Positions 8,678 to 41,600 of a stretch of 64,000 nucleotides of DNA are shown one piece after another. Position 1 is the stretch's first letter. The number at the start of each line of letters is the position of its first letter. The position numbers and the translations under genes are program-made. Under the pieces are notes generated by a model that ran no database searches, was not told where the DNA came from, and was given only the letters and a program-made list of their open reading frames with translations. The stretch comes from Lysobacter sp. yr284 (GTDB lineage: Bacteria; Pseudomonadota; Gammaproteobacteria; Xanthomonadales; Xanthomonadaceae), in contig NZ_FNPT01000001.1 in assembly GCF_900107375.1 (NCBI RefSeq), positions 1,178,001-1,242,000 on the forward strand, given 5' to 3'.

Positions 8678-9280
8678 TCAGCGATCCGCCGGGTGCGCGC
8701 GCTGCGACAAGGCCTCGCATACCGTCATCTGCCCGTGCAGGCCGTAGCGCAGGTCGGAGGAAATCAAATACTGCGCATGCCGGCCGTCGCCGATCACGCT
8801 CATCTCTTCGTCTTCGTCGCGCCCGGCGATCACGTCGCGGCCGCCCTGGCCGGCATCGGGCGAGACGCTGAACCCCTTGCTGCGCAGCCACTGCTGCAAC
8901 AGCTCGACGGTGCGGGTGGGCGTCGGTTCGGAATAGATCAGCATCGCGTCGCGATAGCGATCCTCGGCCGCGCCGGGGATCGCCGCCTGGCTCGCGTCCA
9001 GGGCATGGTTCAACCGCTCCAGGTAACCGCCGGGGCCGTTCCAGGTGTCCGGCCCCGGCGGCAGGCCCTGGCCGTCGGTGCAGCCGGAAAACACGTGCGC
9101 CAGCCCGATGTGGCCGCTGCTCCAGCTCAGCGCCACGCCGACGCAGCCGCTGAGCCCGCGGGTGGCCAGGCAAGCCTCCACCGGCTCGGCCAACGGCGGC
9201 TGCACCGGCCACTCTTCGCGCTTGCGCCGTCCGTCGACGACGATCCACTCGTCCAGTCCCACCATGATCCACATGCACAT
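8678..9280 (-). CDS. Uncharacterised 200-aa protein with CheD/CNF-like Cys-His pattern
   Basis: I do not recognise this protein. The start at 9280 is supported by GGAGG eight bases upstream (9289-9293 on the plus strand); longer in-frame starts have none. It has no signal peptide. The striking part is residues 41-63: RGLSGCVGVALSW, then GHIGLAHV. The LSGC turn with Cys46 and a histidine 16 residues later (His62) resembles CheD (chemoreceptor glutamine deamidase, Cys-His about 17 apart) and the LSGC motif of CNF1/BLF1 deamidase toxins. The rest (acidic middle, ALINYSEP-like segment, C-terminal DLRYGLHGQM) is unfamiliar. The deamidase-fold idea is a hypothesis from motif and spacing. The genes on either side do not clarify its role. 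Confidence 0.6.
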   Translation of the reverse strand: MCMWIMVGLDEWIVVDGRRKREEWPVQPPLAEPVEACLATRGLSGCVGVALSWSSGHIGLAHVFSGCTDGQGLPPGPDTWNGPGGYLERLNHALDASQAAIPGAAEDRYRDAMLIYSEPTPTRTVELLQQWLRSKGFSVSPDAGQGGRDVIAGRDEDEEMSVIGDGRHAQYLISSDLRYGLHGQMTVCEALSQRAHPADR

Positions 9281-9560
9281 GCGCCGGTCCTCCGCGATCG
9301 GGGTCTGTCGGCAAGGAACGCCGGCGGCGCGCGGGCGTGAAGCCGCGGCGGTTGCGCGCGTCCGCTGCGCGCACGGCGCAGGCACGCCACAACGCTCCGA
9401 TCCGCTGCCTGCGCGACGCAGCGCGCGATCGCATCGGTACGCAACGCGCTGCGCCGGCGGCCGCGCGCGCGCGGGCCGGTATTTGCGTCGGCATTGCGGC
9501 TACCGCGCATCGACGCCGACGCGCTATCGTCGTTCGCTCCACCGCACCGCCCACGACGAC

Positions 9561-11666
9561 ATGACCACGCACCGACTCCGCCGCCCCCGTCTGGCCTCGC
9601 TGTACGCGGCGCTGGCGGCGTGCATGCCGGCCGCCGCGGCCGCGGCGCCGGCCGAGCCGCCGACCCAGCTCGACAGCGTGCGCGTGTTCGGCGAACCGCG
9701 GGCGCTGTCGGGATTTCCGGGTTCGGCCGCCATCGTCGCCGGCGACGCGCTGCGCGACGGCCAGCGCCAGGTGAGCCTGGCCGAATCGTTGGTGCGGGTG
9801 CCGGGCGTAAGCGTGCTGGACCGGCAGAACTACGCCCAGGACCTGCAGATCCAGAGCCGCGGCTATGGCGCGCGCTCGACCTTCGGCATCCGCGGCATCA
9901 GGCTGGTCGTCGACGGCATCCCCGCCACGGCGTTGGACGGACAAGGCCAGGCGTCTTCGTTTCCGATCGGCTCGCTGGAGCGGATCGAAGTGCTGCGCGG
10001 TCCGTTGGCGTTGCAGTACGGAAACGCCGCCGGCGGCGCGATCCTGGCCGAAACCGCGCTGGACGGCGACGATGGCGCGCAAGCCTCGGCCTGGGTCGGC
10101 AGCCACGCCAGCCACCGCGCCGAGGCCGGCCTGGCCGGCGGCGACGGCGACTGGCGCTGGCGCGCGCAGGCCAGCCATTTCGTTAGCGGCGGCGAGCGGA
10201 CGCACAGCGCCGCCGAACGCACCCAACTCAACGCCGTCGCGCGCTGGACGCCGGATCGGGACCACAGCCTGCGGCTGGTGCTCGCCGCGCTGGACCAGCC
10301 CTACACCGACGATCCGCTCGGCCTGGACCGCGAACGGCTGCGCCGCACGCCGCGCGGCACCGACCCGGCCGCGCTCGCCTTCGATACCCGCAAGCGCATC
10401 GGCAACCTGCAGGCCGGCGCGCGCTGGGAGGCGGCGTACGCGCCGGACCGTTCGTACTGGATCGGCGCATACGCCATCCAGCGCGACATCGTCCAGTTCC
10501 TCGCCGTCCCCGTCGCCGCGCAGCGCGCGCCCACCAGCGCCGGCGGCGTGGTCGACGTCGGCCGCGCCAGCACCGGGATCGACCTGGGCCATCGCTGGCG
10601 CGGCGCTTCGGGCTCGCTGCTGCTGGGCCTGGAACTGGGCCGGCTCGACGAAGCGCGCAAGGGCTACGAGAACTTCGCCGGCATCGGCGCCGCGCAGCGC
10701 CTGGGCGTGCGCGGCCGCCTGCGCCGCGACGAAGACAACCGGGTGCGCAGCATCGAGGCGTACGCGGTCGCCGACCGCAGCCTGGGCGAACGCTGGAAGA
10801 CGCTGGCCGCGCTGCGCCATGCGCGCACCCGGTTCTCCTCCGACGATCGTTACCAAGCCGCGGGCAACGGCGACGACGGCGGCCGCCTGGATTACCGCAA
10901 CACCACGTTCTCGCTCGGCCTCGCCCGCGCCTTCGCCAACGGCGAACTGTTCGCCAGCCTCGGCAACGGCTTCGAGACGCCGACGGTGACCGAACTGGCC
11001 TACGGCCCCGACAATCGCTCCGGCTTCAATCGCGACCTGCGCGCCGCGCGCTACGCCAGCGCCGAGATCGGCCTGCGCTGGCGTCCGCGCTGGGGCCGCT
11101 TCAGCGCGACGGCGTACCGCATCGACGGCCGCGAGGAGATCGTGCCGGCGACCAGCAGCGGCGGACGCGCCAGCTTCACCAACGCCGGAGACACCCGCCG
11201 CAGCGGCCTGGAACTCGGCGTCGACGGGCGCTGGGGTCCGCACTGGAGCTATCTGGCTTCGTTCAACTGGACCCGCGCGCGCTTCGCCAGCCCGTTCTCC
11301 TACAACACCGCCGCCGGCCCGCGCAGCATCGCCTCGGGCAACCGGGTGCCGGGCGTCGCGCGCGCCAACGGCTACGCCGAACTCGCCTGGGACAGCGCGC
11401 ACGCGCGGTTCGGCGCCGCGCTGGAACTGCGCGCCAACAGCGCCGTCGCGGTCGACGATCTCAACAGCGAACGCGCGCCGGGCTACGCCCAACTCGCGCT
11501 GCGCCTGCAATGGCGCGGGCCGCGCGGCTGGCGCGGGTTCGCGCGCGCCGACAATCTGTTCGACCGCGACTATGTCGGCTCGGTGATCGTCAACGAAAGC
11601 AACGCGCGCTTCTACGAGCCGGGCGCGGGACGCGGCTTCACCATCGGCGTGGAACGGCGGCAGTAG
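9561..11666 (+). CDS. TonB-dependent receptor, YncD/PqqU-like
   Basis: Outer-membrane TonB-dependent receptor of 701 residues. A signal peptide (basic start, Ala-rich end near residue 29) is followed by the plug. The plug carries RQNYAQDLQIQSRGYGARS, VDGIPATALDGQGQ and RIEVLRGPLALQYGN, which closely track Escherichia coli YncD, now known as PqqU, the pyrroloquinoline quinone receptor. This similarity was recognised from memory, not by search. The barrel ends VERRQ rather than in the usual aromatic residue. The start was placed at the signal peptide; no clear Shine-Dalgarno sequence precedes it. It is divergent from the upstream gene across 280 bp. PQQ uptake is the best guess; a metal-chelate ligand remains possible. 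Confidence 0.75.
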   Translation: MTTHRLRRPRLASLYAALAACMPAAAAAAPAEPPTQLDSVRVFGEPRALSGFPGSAAIVAGDALRDGQRQVSLAESLVRVPGVSVLDRQNYAQDLQIQSRGYGARSTFGIRGIRLVVDGIPATALDGQGQASSFPIGSLERIEVLRGPLALQYGNAAGGAILAETALDGDDGAQASAWVGSHASHRAEAGLAGGDGDWRWRAQASHFVSGGERTHSAAERTQLNAVARWTPDRDHSLRLVLAALDQPYTDDPLGLDRERLRRTPRGTDPAALAFDTRKRIGNLQAGARWEAAYAPDRSYWIGAYAIQRDIVQFLAVPVAAQRAPTSAGGVVDVGRASTGIDLGHRWRGASGSLLLGLELGRLDEARKGYENFAGIGAAQRLGVRGRLRRDEDNRVRSIEAYAVADRSLGERWKTLAALRHARTRFSSDDRYQAAGNGDDGGRLDYRNTTFSLGLARAFANGELFASLGNGFETPTVTELAYGPDNRSGFNRDLRAARYASAEIGLRWRPRWGRFSATAYRIDGREEIVPATSSGGRASFTNAGDTRRSGLELGVDGRWGPHWSYLASFNWTRARFASPFSYNTAAGPRSIASGNRVPGVARANGYAELAWDSAHARFGAALELRANSAVAVDDLNSERAPGYAQLALRLQWRGPRGWRGFARADNLFDRDYVGSVIVNESNARFYEPGAGRGFTIGVERRQ

Positions 11667-12258
11667 CGCGGCGACGCGCGGCGTACGCCGACGGGGAACG
11701 CACTTCGCGGCCGCCGGCTTCGATCCCTGCGCGGCGACCGAAGCATCGCGCCAGGAAAAATCGCGCGCGTGCCGGAGCGAAGCCAAGGCCGCCGCGACGT
11801 CAACAATCCGCCACGCTCGGCCAATTCGCGCGAAAAGCCGGACAAACCTTGCGCGAATTCCGATGCCACGCAAGCCGCGGACGAATCGGCCGCGCGAACC
11901 GACGCGCAATCCGCGCGCAATCCGGAAGATTCGCCCAGTGCCGCTTCGCCTGCGTTGTTCGCGCGCCTGCGCAGGCAGCGCTTGCGCATCCACGCAATTT
12001 TTCGCCAAGTATCCGGACAGGTTTCGATCCCGGCAAGAACTCGCGCCGATGCGATGCCTCGAGCGAATGCGCGCTAGCGACGCGCAGTGAGGAGTTCATC
12101 GGCATGAACGCACGCCGCGCGCCTTCACCACCCCAAAGGACAGCTGAACTGGCGCGCACGATGCGATGCGCGTCGCTTCGGCAACGTCATCGACGCCGAC
12201 GAATCGAACCTGTCCGCGCACGCGCGCAGCTACCTGTCCTGTTGTCACCATCGCGCGC

Positions 12259-12272
12259 ATGACGAATGTCAT
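12259..12272. promoter_or_regulatory. Dyad ATGAC-N4-GTCAT upstream of the NRPS operon
   Basis: Exact 5-bp arms separated by GAAT, about 250 bp before the ABC transporter start. It shares the TGAC half-site with the larger dyad at 12375-12396, which suggests a repeated regulator site. No experimental parallel is known to me. Confidence 0.3.
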
Positions 12273-12374
12273 CGCCGCTGTGACGCGCTTTGCGGTCGCG
12301 ATCGGATGACCTGTCCGCCTTTCGCCATAACCCGTAAATTTCCGTGAAATGCGACGGCCACCGGTGCGTCGTTC

Positions 12375-12396
12375 ATGCGTCATCCGCGTGACGCAT
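12375..12396. promoter_or_regulatory. 22-bp dyad overlapping the presumed promoter of the NRPS operon
   Basis: Arms ATGCGTCA and TGACGCAT are exact inverted repeats with a six-base spacer. The -10-like TATATT (12409-12414) lies 12 bp downstream, so a dimeric regulator bound here would cover the -35 region. The 106 bases from there to the GTG start of the exporter would be the untranslated leader. This is position-based inference. Confidence 0.4.
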
Positions 12397-12520
12397 TCGC
12401 ACCGCGTTTATATTCGCGCAACGGCATTCGGATCGCGTTTACCGCAATACGTGCATCGCAACACAATCGATATTTCGTGGCCTTGCTACTTTCGCCGCGT
12501 TCCGCGATCAAGGCCAAACA

Positions 12521-14290
<1,770 letters not shown>

Positions 14291-14486
14291 GCCGCGCGCT
14301 CCGACTTCTTCGATGATCCACACGCCTTTTCGCCCGCCTCCACAGGACCGCGCGCCGCTACGACGCCTTATCCGCCGTAGCTGAAACACGGTCCGCATAC
14401 AGACCAGAGCCAGACGCCCCTTTCGCGAGGGCCGCGTCGAGTGGCCGCTTTTTCATCGAATTTCTTCAATCACTTCCGGTAGGCAT

Positions 14487-15458
14487 ATGGACATGAATAG
14501 AAAGCGATTGGACGGCGACGTGCCCGCCCCTCTGCTGGTCACGCCCATCCATGCCCATTGCGATCTCGCCTCGCTGCTGGCCGAGCGCGCGGCCGAGATC
14601 AAAGACGACCTGCTCGAACACGGCGCCCTGCTGTTCCGCGGGTTCGCGGTCGACAGCGTGGAAAAATTCGCCGCGGTCGCCGATCAGATCGGCAACGCCC
14701 GGCTCAACTACACCTATCGCTCGACCCCGCGCACCTCGCTCGGCGGCGGCGTGTTCACCGCCACCGAATTCCCGCAATCGCAGGAAATTCCCCTGCACTG
14801 CGAAAACGCCTATCAGCGCGACTGGCCGATGCTGGTGGCGTTCTGTTGCCTGACCCCGGCGGAAGTCGGCGGCGCCACGCCGATCGCGTCCATGCGCGAC
14901 GCCACCCAGGCCATCGGCGCGGGCCTGATGGACGAGTTCGAACGGCGCCGGGTCAAGTACGTGCGCCATTACCGCCCCTACGTCGACCTGCCGTGGGAGA
15001 CGGTGTTCCAGACCAGCGACAAGGCCGAAGTGGCACGGTTCTGCGACGACGCCGGCATCGAGCACGAATGGCTCGACGAGGAGACCCTGCGCACCGGACA
15101 GGTCTGCCAGGGCGTGGCCAGCCATCCGGTCACCGGCGAAAAGCTGTTCTTCAACCAGGCGCACCTGTTCCATGTCTCGTCCCTGGGCGAGGACACGGCG
15201 CAATCGATGATCGACATGTTCGGCGCCGACCGGCTGCCGCGGCAGTCGTTCTTCGGCGACGGCAGCGACATCCCCGCCGACATCCTCCAGGCCGTGCGCG
15301 ACGGCCTGAACCGGCAGGCCTACGACGTCGCCTGGGAACAAGGCGACGTCCTGCTGCTGGACAACATGCAGTTCGCGCACGGCCGCCGCACGTTCAGCGG
15401 CCCGCGAAAAATCGCCGTCACCCTCAGCAACCCCTATTCCGGCCACCTGCCGGGCTAG
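14487..15458 (+). CDS. SyrP/TauD-like Fe(II)/2-oxoglutarate dioxygenase, probable aminoacyl beta-hydroxylase
   Basis: A 323-residue TauD/SyrP-family oxygenase. The facial triad is visible as H104-C-E106 (PLHCENAY) and H298 (NMQFAHGRR), with R307 positioned to bind 2-oxoglutarate. A glutamate instead of aspartate in the first motif is normal for SyrP-like enzymes, which beta-hydroxylate amino acids bound to NRPS carrier proteins (SyrP acts on Asp). Gene position, between exporter and NRPS1 in one operon, points to hydroxylation of one residue of the peptide. Asn7 is my favoured target because Asp/Asn are the usual substrates, but this is inference. An alternative ATG lies two codons downstream (14493). 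Confidence 0.82.
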   Translation: MDMNRKRLDGDVPAPLLVTPIHAHCDLASLLAERAAEIKDDLLEHGALLFRGFAVDSVEKFAAVADQIGNARLNYTYRSTPRTSLGGGVFTATEFPQSQEIPLHCENAYQRDWPMLVAFCCLTPAEVGGATPIASMRDATQAIGAGLMDEFERRRVKYVRHYRPYVDLPWETVFQTSDKAEVARFCDDAGIEHEWLDEETLRTGQVCQGVASHPVTGEKLFFNQAHLFHVSSLGEDTAQSMIDMFGADRLPRQSFFGDGSDIPADILQAVRDGLNRQAYDVAWEQGDVLLLDNMQFAHGRRTFSGPRKIAVTLSNPYSGHLPG

Positions 15459-15583
15459 CCGCTGATCCGCGGTGCGAGCGGTCGCCGGCCCCATCCGGGC
15501 TGCGCGGCCGGCGCACGACTTCGTTCGAAGCTGGGCAGGCTTGCCGGCGTCCCCCGTCATGCCGCGCTGCAACCGGTGCAATC

Positions 15584-35663
<20,080 letters not shown>

Positions 35664-35683
<20 letters not shown>

Positions 35684-38600
35684 AGACATCCTGCCGCTGA
35701 CCCCGCTGCAGCACGGCTTCCTGTTCCACGCCTTGTACGACGACAAGGTGCAGGACAGCTATGTGGTGCAGATGACCTTCGTCCTCGACGGCGCGCTCGA
35801 CCCGGCCGCGCTGCGCGCCGCCGCCGACGCGCTGCTGCGCCGCCACGCCAGCCTGCGCGCGGCGTTCGTGCACGACAAGACCAAGGAACCGGTGCAGGTG
35901 ATCCAGCGCGACGTGCGCGCGCCGTGGCGCGAACTGGACCTGTCGGCGCTGGCGCCCGCGCAGCGCGAGGCCGCGCTCGCCCAGGCCATCGCCGACGACG
36001 CCCAGGAGCGCTTCGACCTGGCCCGCGCGCCGCTGCTGCGCTTCGTGCTGATCCGCGAATCGGCCGAGCGCCACTACCTGATCTTCAACAGCCACCACAT
36101 CCTGCTCGACGGCTGGTCCACGCCGATCGCGCTGCAGGAACTGTTCGCGCTGTACCGCAACGGCGCCGACACCGAGGCCTTGCCGCGGGTGGTGCCGTAC
36201 CGCGACTACATGCGCTGGCTCGGCGGGCGCGACCGCGCCGCCGCGCGCGAGGCCTGGCGCGAGGCCTTCCTCGGCTTCGAGGAGCCGACCCGGATCGCCG
36301 CGACCAGCACCGCGCCGGCGGTGCCCGACACCGTGCGCATCGACCTGCCCGACGAACTGGTGCAGCGCCTGACCCGCCAGGCGCGCAGCCTCGGCGTCAC
36401 CCTCAACACCATGGTCCAGGCGGCCTGGGGCGTGCTGCTGGGCCGGCTCACCCACCGTCGCGATGTCGCCTTCGGCACCACCGTGTCGGGCCGCCCGCCG
36501 GAACTGGCCGGCGTCGAGCAGATGGTCGGACTGTTCATCAACACCTTGCCGCTGCGCCTGCAGTGGCGCCCGGACGAGACCGTGGCCGCGCTGCTGCAGC
36601 GCCTGCAGCGCGAGCAATCGGCCTTGCTCGACCACCAGCACCTCGGCCTGGCCGAGATCCAGCGCATCGCCGGCCACGGCGAACTGTTCGACACCCTGGT
36701 GATCTTCGAGAACTTCCCCGTAGGCGAGGACGGCAGCGGCCCCGACGACCTCAGCGTGGCCGTGCACAGCCACCACGGCGGCGACACTTCGCACTATCCG
36801 GTCGGATTGGCGTTGGTGCCGGGCCGGCCGTACCAGCTCAAGCTCAGCTACCGTCCCGACCTGCTCGAGCGCGAACAGGTGCTGCGCCTGGGCCGGCGCT
36901 ACCAGCGCCTGATCGAAGCCTTCGCCGCGGACGCGCAGCAGCCGCTGGGCCGGATCGACCTGCTCGACGCCGACGAGACCCGGCGAGTGCTGCACGACTG
37001 GAACGCGACCGCGCGCGAGCGCGCGGACACCGACTTGGCGACGTTGCTCTCGACCCAGGCCGCGCGCACGCCCAACGCCGTCGCGCTGACCTTCGAAGGC
37101 GAGTCGCTGAGCTACGCCGAACTGGAAGCGCGCAGCAACCGCCTGGCGCGCGCGCTGATCGCGCAGGGCATCGGCCCGGAGTCCATCGTCGGCGTGGCGT
37201 TGCCGCGTTCGCTGGACCTGCCGGTGGCCCTGTGCGCGGTGCTCAAGAGCGGCGCGGCCTATCTGCCGCTGGACACCGACTATCCGCCCGAACGCCTGGC
37301 CGACATGCTCGCCGACGCCGCGCCGGCCTGCGTGCTCGGCCGCAGCGATGCGGCCGGATCGCTGCCGGCGCACGCGCCGCTGTGGCGGCTCGACGACGCC
37401 GCGCTGGGCCAACGCCTGGCCGCTCTGCCGGCGCACGCGCTCGCCGACGCCGAGCGCAGCGCGCCGCTGCGGCCGGAGCATCCGGCCTATGTGATCTACA
37501 CCTCCGGTTCGACCGGCAAGCCCAAGGGCGCGGCGATCCCGCACCGCGGCGTGGTCAACCGGCTGGCGTGGATGCAGCGCGAGTACGGCCTGGCCGCCGA
37601 CGACGCGGTGCTGCAGAAGACCCCGACCAGCTTCGACGTATCGGTGTGGGAACTGTTCTGGCCGCTGACCCGCGGCGCGCGGCTGGTGCTGGCGCGGCCC
37701 GACGGCCATCGCGAACCGCGCTACCTGGCCGAACTGATCGAACGCGAACGCATCACCACGGTGCACTTCGTCGCCTCGATGCTGGAGGTGTTCGTGCTGG
37801 AAGCCGACGCCGGCCAATGTGCGAGCCTGCGCCGCATCGTCTGCGGCGGCGAAGCGCTGTCGGCCGACCTGCGCCGGCGCGTGGCGCAGCGCGTGGGACG
37901 GCCGTTGCACCATTCCTACGGCCCCACCGAGACCTCCATCGGCGTGGCCGCGTGGCCGTGCCGCGAGGTCGAGGACGGCCCGATCCCGATCGGCGGGCCG
38001 ATCGACAACACCCGCTTCTACGTGCTCGACAGCGCGCTGCGGCCGGTGCCGCCCGGCACCCTGGGCGAGCTGTACATCGCCGGCGACTGCCTCGCCCGCG
38101 GCTATCTCGGCCGCGCCGCGCTCAGCGCCGAACGCTTCGTCGCCGATCCGTTCGCGCACGGCCAGCGCATGTACCGCTCCGGCGACCTGGCGCAATGGCG
38201 CGAGGACGGCGCGATCGTCCACCGCGGCCGCGCCGACCATCAGGTCAAGGTGCGCGGCCTGCGCATCGAACTGGGCGAGATCGAGGCCGAGCTGGCCCGC
38301 GCCGGTTATGCGCGCAACGCCGTCATCGTGCGCGAGGACCGTCCGGGCCAGCGCCAGATCGTCGGCTACCTCGTCGCCGAGGCCGGCTTCGACGCCGACG
38401 CGCTGCGCGCGCAGCTGGCCGCGCGCCTGCCCGAATACATGCTGCCGGCCGCGCTGGTGGCGCTGCCGGCGCTGCCGCAGTTGCCCAACGGCAAGCTCGA
38501 CCGCAAGGCCCTGCCGGCCCCGGACTACGCGCCGGCCAGCCTGCGCGAGCCGCGCGACGAGCGCGAGCGCATCCTGTGCGCGCTGTACGCCGAAGTGCTG

Positions 38601-41600
38601 GGCGTGGAGCGGGTCGGCATCGACGACAGCTTCTTCGACCTCGGCGGGCATTCGCTGCTGGCGATCCGCCTGATCGGCCTGATCCGCGCGCGCCTGCAAC
38701 TGGAGCTGCCGATCCGCGCGCTGTTCGAACACCGCAGCGTCGCCGCGCTGGCGCCGCAGCTGGACCGCAACCGCGCGCGCCGGCCGGCGCTGTCGGCGCA
38801 GGCGCGCCCGCAGCAGCTGCCGCTGTCGTTCGCGCAGTACCGGCTGTGGTTCCTGCACCAGCTCGAAGGCCCCAGCGCCACCTACAACATCCCACTGGCC
38901 CTGCGCCTGCACGGCCCGCTCGACGCGGACGCCCTGCAGGCGGCGCTCAACGATGTGCTGGCGCGCCACGAAAGCCTGCGCACGCTGTTCCCCGACGGCG
39001 ACACGCCGCGGCAGCACATCCTGGCCGCGCCCGGCGCGCACGACCGCCTCGACGACGCGGCCGCTTATGTATCGCTGGCGACGCTGGACATCGACGAAGC
39101 CGCCCTCGACGCCGGCCTGCGCGATGCGGCGGCCTACGCCTTCGACCTGAGCTGCGAATTGCCGCTGCGCCCGAGCCTGTTCCGGCTCGGCGCCGAAGAC
39201 CACGTGCTGCTGCTGTTGCTGCACCACATCGCCGGCGACGGCGCCTCGCTGGCGCCGCTGGCGCGCGACCTGTCGCAGGCTTATGCCGCGCGGCTGAGCG
39301 GCGCGGCCCCCGCCTGGGCGCCGCTGCCGGTGCAGTACGCCGACTACACCCTGTGGCAGCGGCAGCTGATGGGCGCCGAGGACGACGGCGACAGCCTGCT
39401 GCGCCAGCAGATCGACTACTGGAAGCAGCGCCTGGCCGACCTGCCCGAACAATTGTCGCTACCGGCCGACCGGCCGCGTCCGGGCACCGCCAGCTATCGC
39501 GGCCGCACCACCCATTTCGAGTTCGACGCCGCGCTGCACCGGCGCCTGCTGGCGCTGTCTCAGCGCCACGGCGCGACCTTGTTCATGACCCTGCAGGCGG
39601 CGGTCGCCGCGCTGCTGACGCGGATGGGCTCGGGCACCGACATTCCGCTCGGCGCGCCGGTGGCCGGCCGCACCGACGCCGCGCTCGAGGACCTGGTCGG
39701 CCTGTTCCTCAACACCCTGGTGCTGCGCGTGGACACCTCCGGCGATCCCAGCTTCGCCGCCCTGCTCGCGCGCGTGCGCGACACCGACCTGGCCGCCTAC
39801 GAGCACCAGGACCTGCCGTTCGAGCAACTGGTCGAGACGCTCAACCCGACGCGCTCGCTGTCCTATCACCCGCTGTTCCAGGTGATGGTGGTGCTGCAGA
39901 ACATGAGCGCCGGCGAACTGCGCCTGCCCGGCTTGCGCTGCCAGGCGCATGCGCTGGACACCGACGTGGTCAAGTTCGACCTCAACTTCGCCTTTTCCGA
40001 ACGCACCGGCGCCGACGGCGCGGCCGACGGCCTGCAGGGCGCGATCGAATACGCCGCCGACCTGTTCGACGAAGCCAGCGTGCAGACGCTGTGGCAGCGC
40101 TTCGAGCGCCTGCTGTACGCGGTGGCCGAGGACGCCGACCGCGCCATCGGCGCGATCGAGCTGATGGCGCCGACGGAACGGCAACGCCTGCTGCACGACT
40201 GGAACGCCACTGCGCACGCGGTCGTCGAAGCGCCGTTGCCGACCCTGTTCGAGGCCCAGGCCGCGCGCACGCCGGCGGCGCCGGCGGCGATTTTCCAGGA
40301 CGAAGCCGGCGCCGAGCAGCGCCTGGACTTCGATGCGCTCAACCAACGCGCCAACCGCCTGGCCAACGTGCTGATCGCCGAAGGCGCGGGCCCCGAAAGC
40401 GTGGTGGCGATCGCGCTGCCGCCGTCGCTGGACTTGCTGGTCGCCCTGCTCGCCACGCTCAAGGCCGGCGCGGCGTATCTGCCGCTGGACCTGGGCAACC
40501 CCGGCGAGCGGCTGGCGGCGATGCTGGACGACGCCCGCCCGGTGCGCGTGCTGACCCGCCAGGCCTTCGCCGGTCTGCTGCCCGCGGATGCGCCGCGCTG
40601 CCTGCTCGACGAGCCGGCGCTGCAACAGCGCCTGGCCCGCAGCAGCGCCGCCAATCCCACCGACGCCGACCGGCTGCGGCCGCTGAAGCCGCTGCACCCG
40701 GCCTATGTGATCTACACCTCCGGCTCCACCGGCACGCCCAAGGGCGTGACGGTCGCGCACCGTTCGGCCGCGCATTACTTCGCCTGGTGCCGGCACGCTT
40801 ACTTCGCCGAGGCCGAGGGCGGCAACGGTTCGGCCACCACGCTGTCGGCCGCGTTCGACGGCAGCGTCACCTTGATGTTCGGCCCGCTGCTGGCCGGCCA
40901 GCCGCTGACCCTGATCGAGACCGACAAGGATTTCTCGCGCCTGCTCGCCAGCCAGCCGGCCGGCGGCTATGAGTTGCTCAAGCTCACTCCCGCGCACCTG
41001 AAACTGCTCAACGCCACCCTGGAACCCGGCGCTGCGGCGCCCGCGCGCACTTTGCTGCTCGGCGGCGAAGCGCTGGTGCCGGCCGATCTCGCGTTCTGGC
41101 AGGAGCGCTATCCGCATGTGCGCCTGATCAACGAGTACGGCCCGACCGAGGCCACCGTCGGCTGCAGCACCTACGACGTCGACGCCGACATGCGCGACGC
41201 CACCGGCGTATCGATCGGCACGCCGATCTGGAACGCGCGGCTGTACGTGCTCGACGAAAAACTGCGGCCGCAGCCCTGCGGCGTGGCCGGCGAGCTGTAC
41301 ATCGCCGGCGCCGGCCTGGCGCGCGGTTACCTCAATCGCCCCGGCCTGAGCGCCGAGCGCTTCGTCGCCGACCCCTTCGCCGCCGGCGAGCGCATGTACC
41401 GCACCGGCGATCTCGCGCGTTGGCGCGCGGACGGACGCCTGGACTGCCTCGGCCGCATCGACCACCAAGTCAAGATCCGCGGCTACCGCATCGAACTCGG
41501 CGAGATCGAAGCGGCGCTGGCGCAGGCCGGCTTCGCCCAGAACGCGGTGATCGCGCGCGAGGACCACGCCGGCCAGAAACAGCTGGTCGCCTACCTGGCC

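Larger units (their letters stand above)
11667..12520. other. Long leader region upstream of the lipopeptide operon
   Basis: An 854-bp stretch with no convincing gene. It is slightly less GC-rich toward its right end. It contains a 12-bp palindrome just past the receptor stop (11679-11690), a strong GAGGAG-like site before a dubious 52-codon frame (12104-12262), two TGAC/GTCA dyads (12259-12272 and 12375-12396) and a -10-like TATATT at 12409. It probably contains the promoter and 5' leader of the ABC-NRPS operon. Confidence 0.5.

Noticed and set aside
11612-11989. A 125-codon minus-strand frame after the receptor gene
   Set aside because: It overlaps the receptor 3' end, and is Arg/Ser-rich with no start signal.
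8391-12008. A 1,205-codon minus-strand frame opposite the YncD-like receptor
   Set aside because: The plus-strand receptor is unmistakable, and the antisense frame lacks any recognisable domain or ribosome-binding site.
12104-12262. A 52-codon frame with a good GAGGAG-like site before its ATG
   Set aside because: The product is an Arg/Ala/Pro string typical of random GC-rich DNA. It could be a leader peptide, but nothing beyond the ribosome-binding site supports it.
14558-15583. Upstream extension of NRPS1
   Set aside because: The frame is open but lies on top of the dioxygenase gene and encodes Arg-rich nonsense; the condensation domain begins right after the ATG at 15584.
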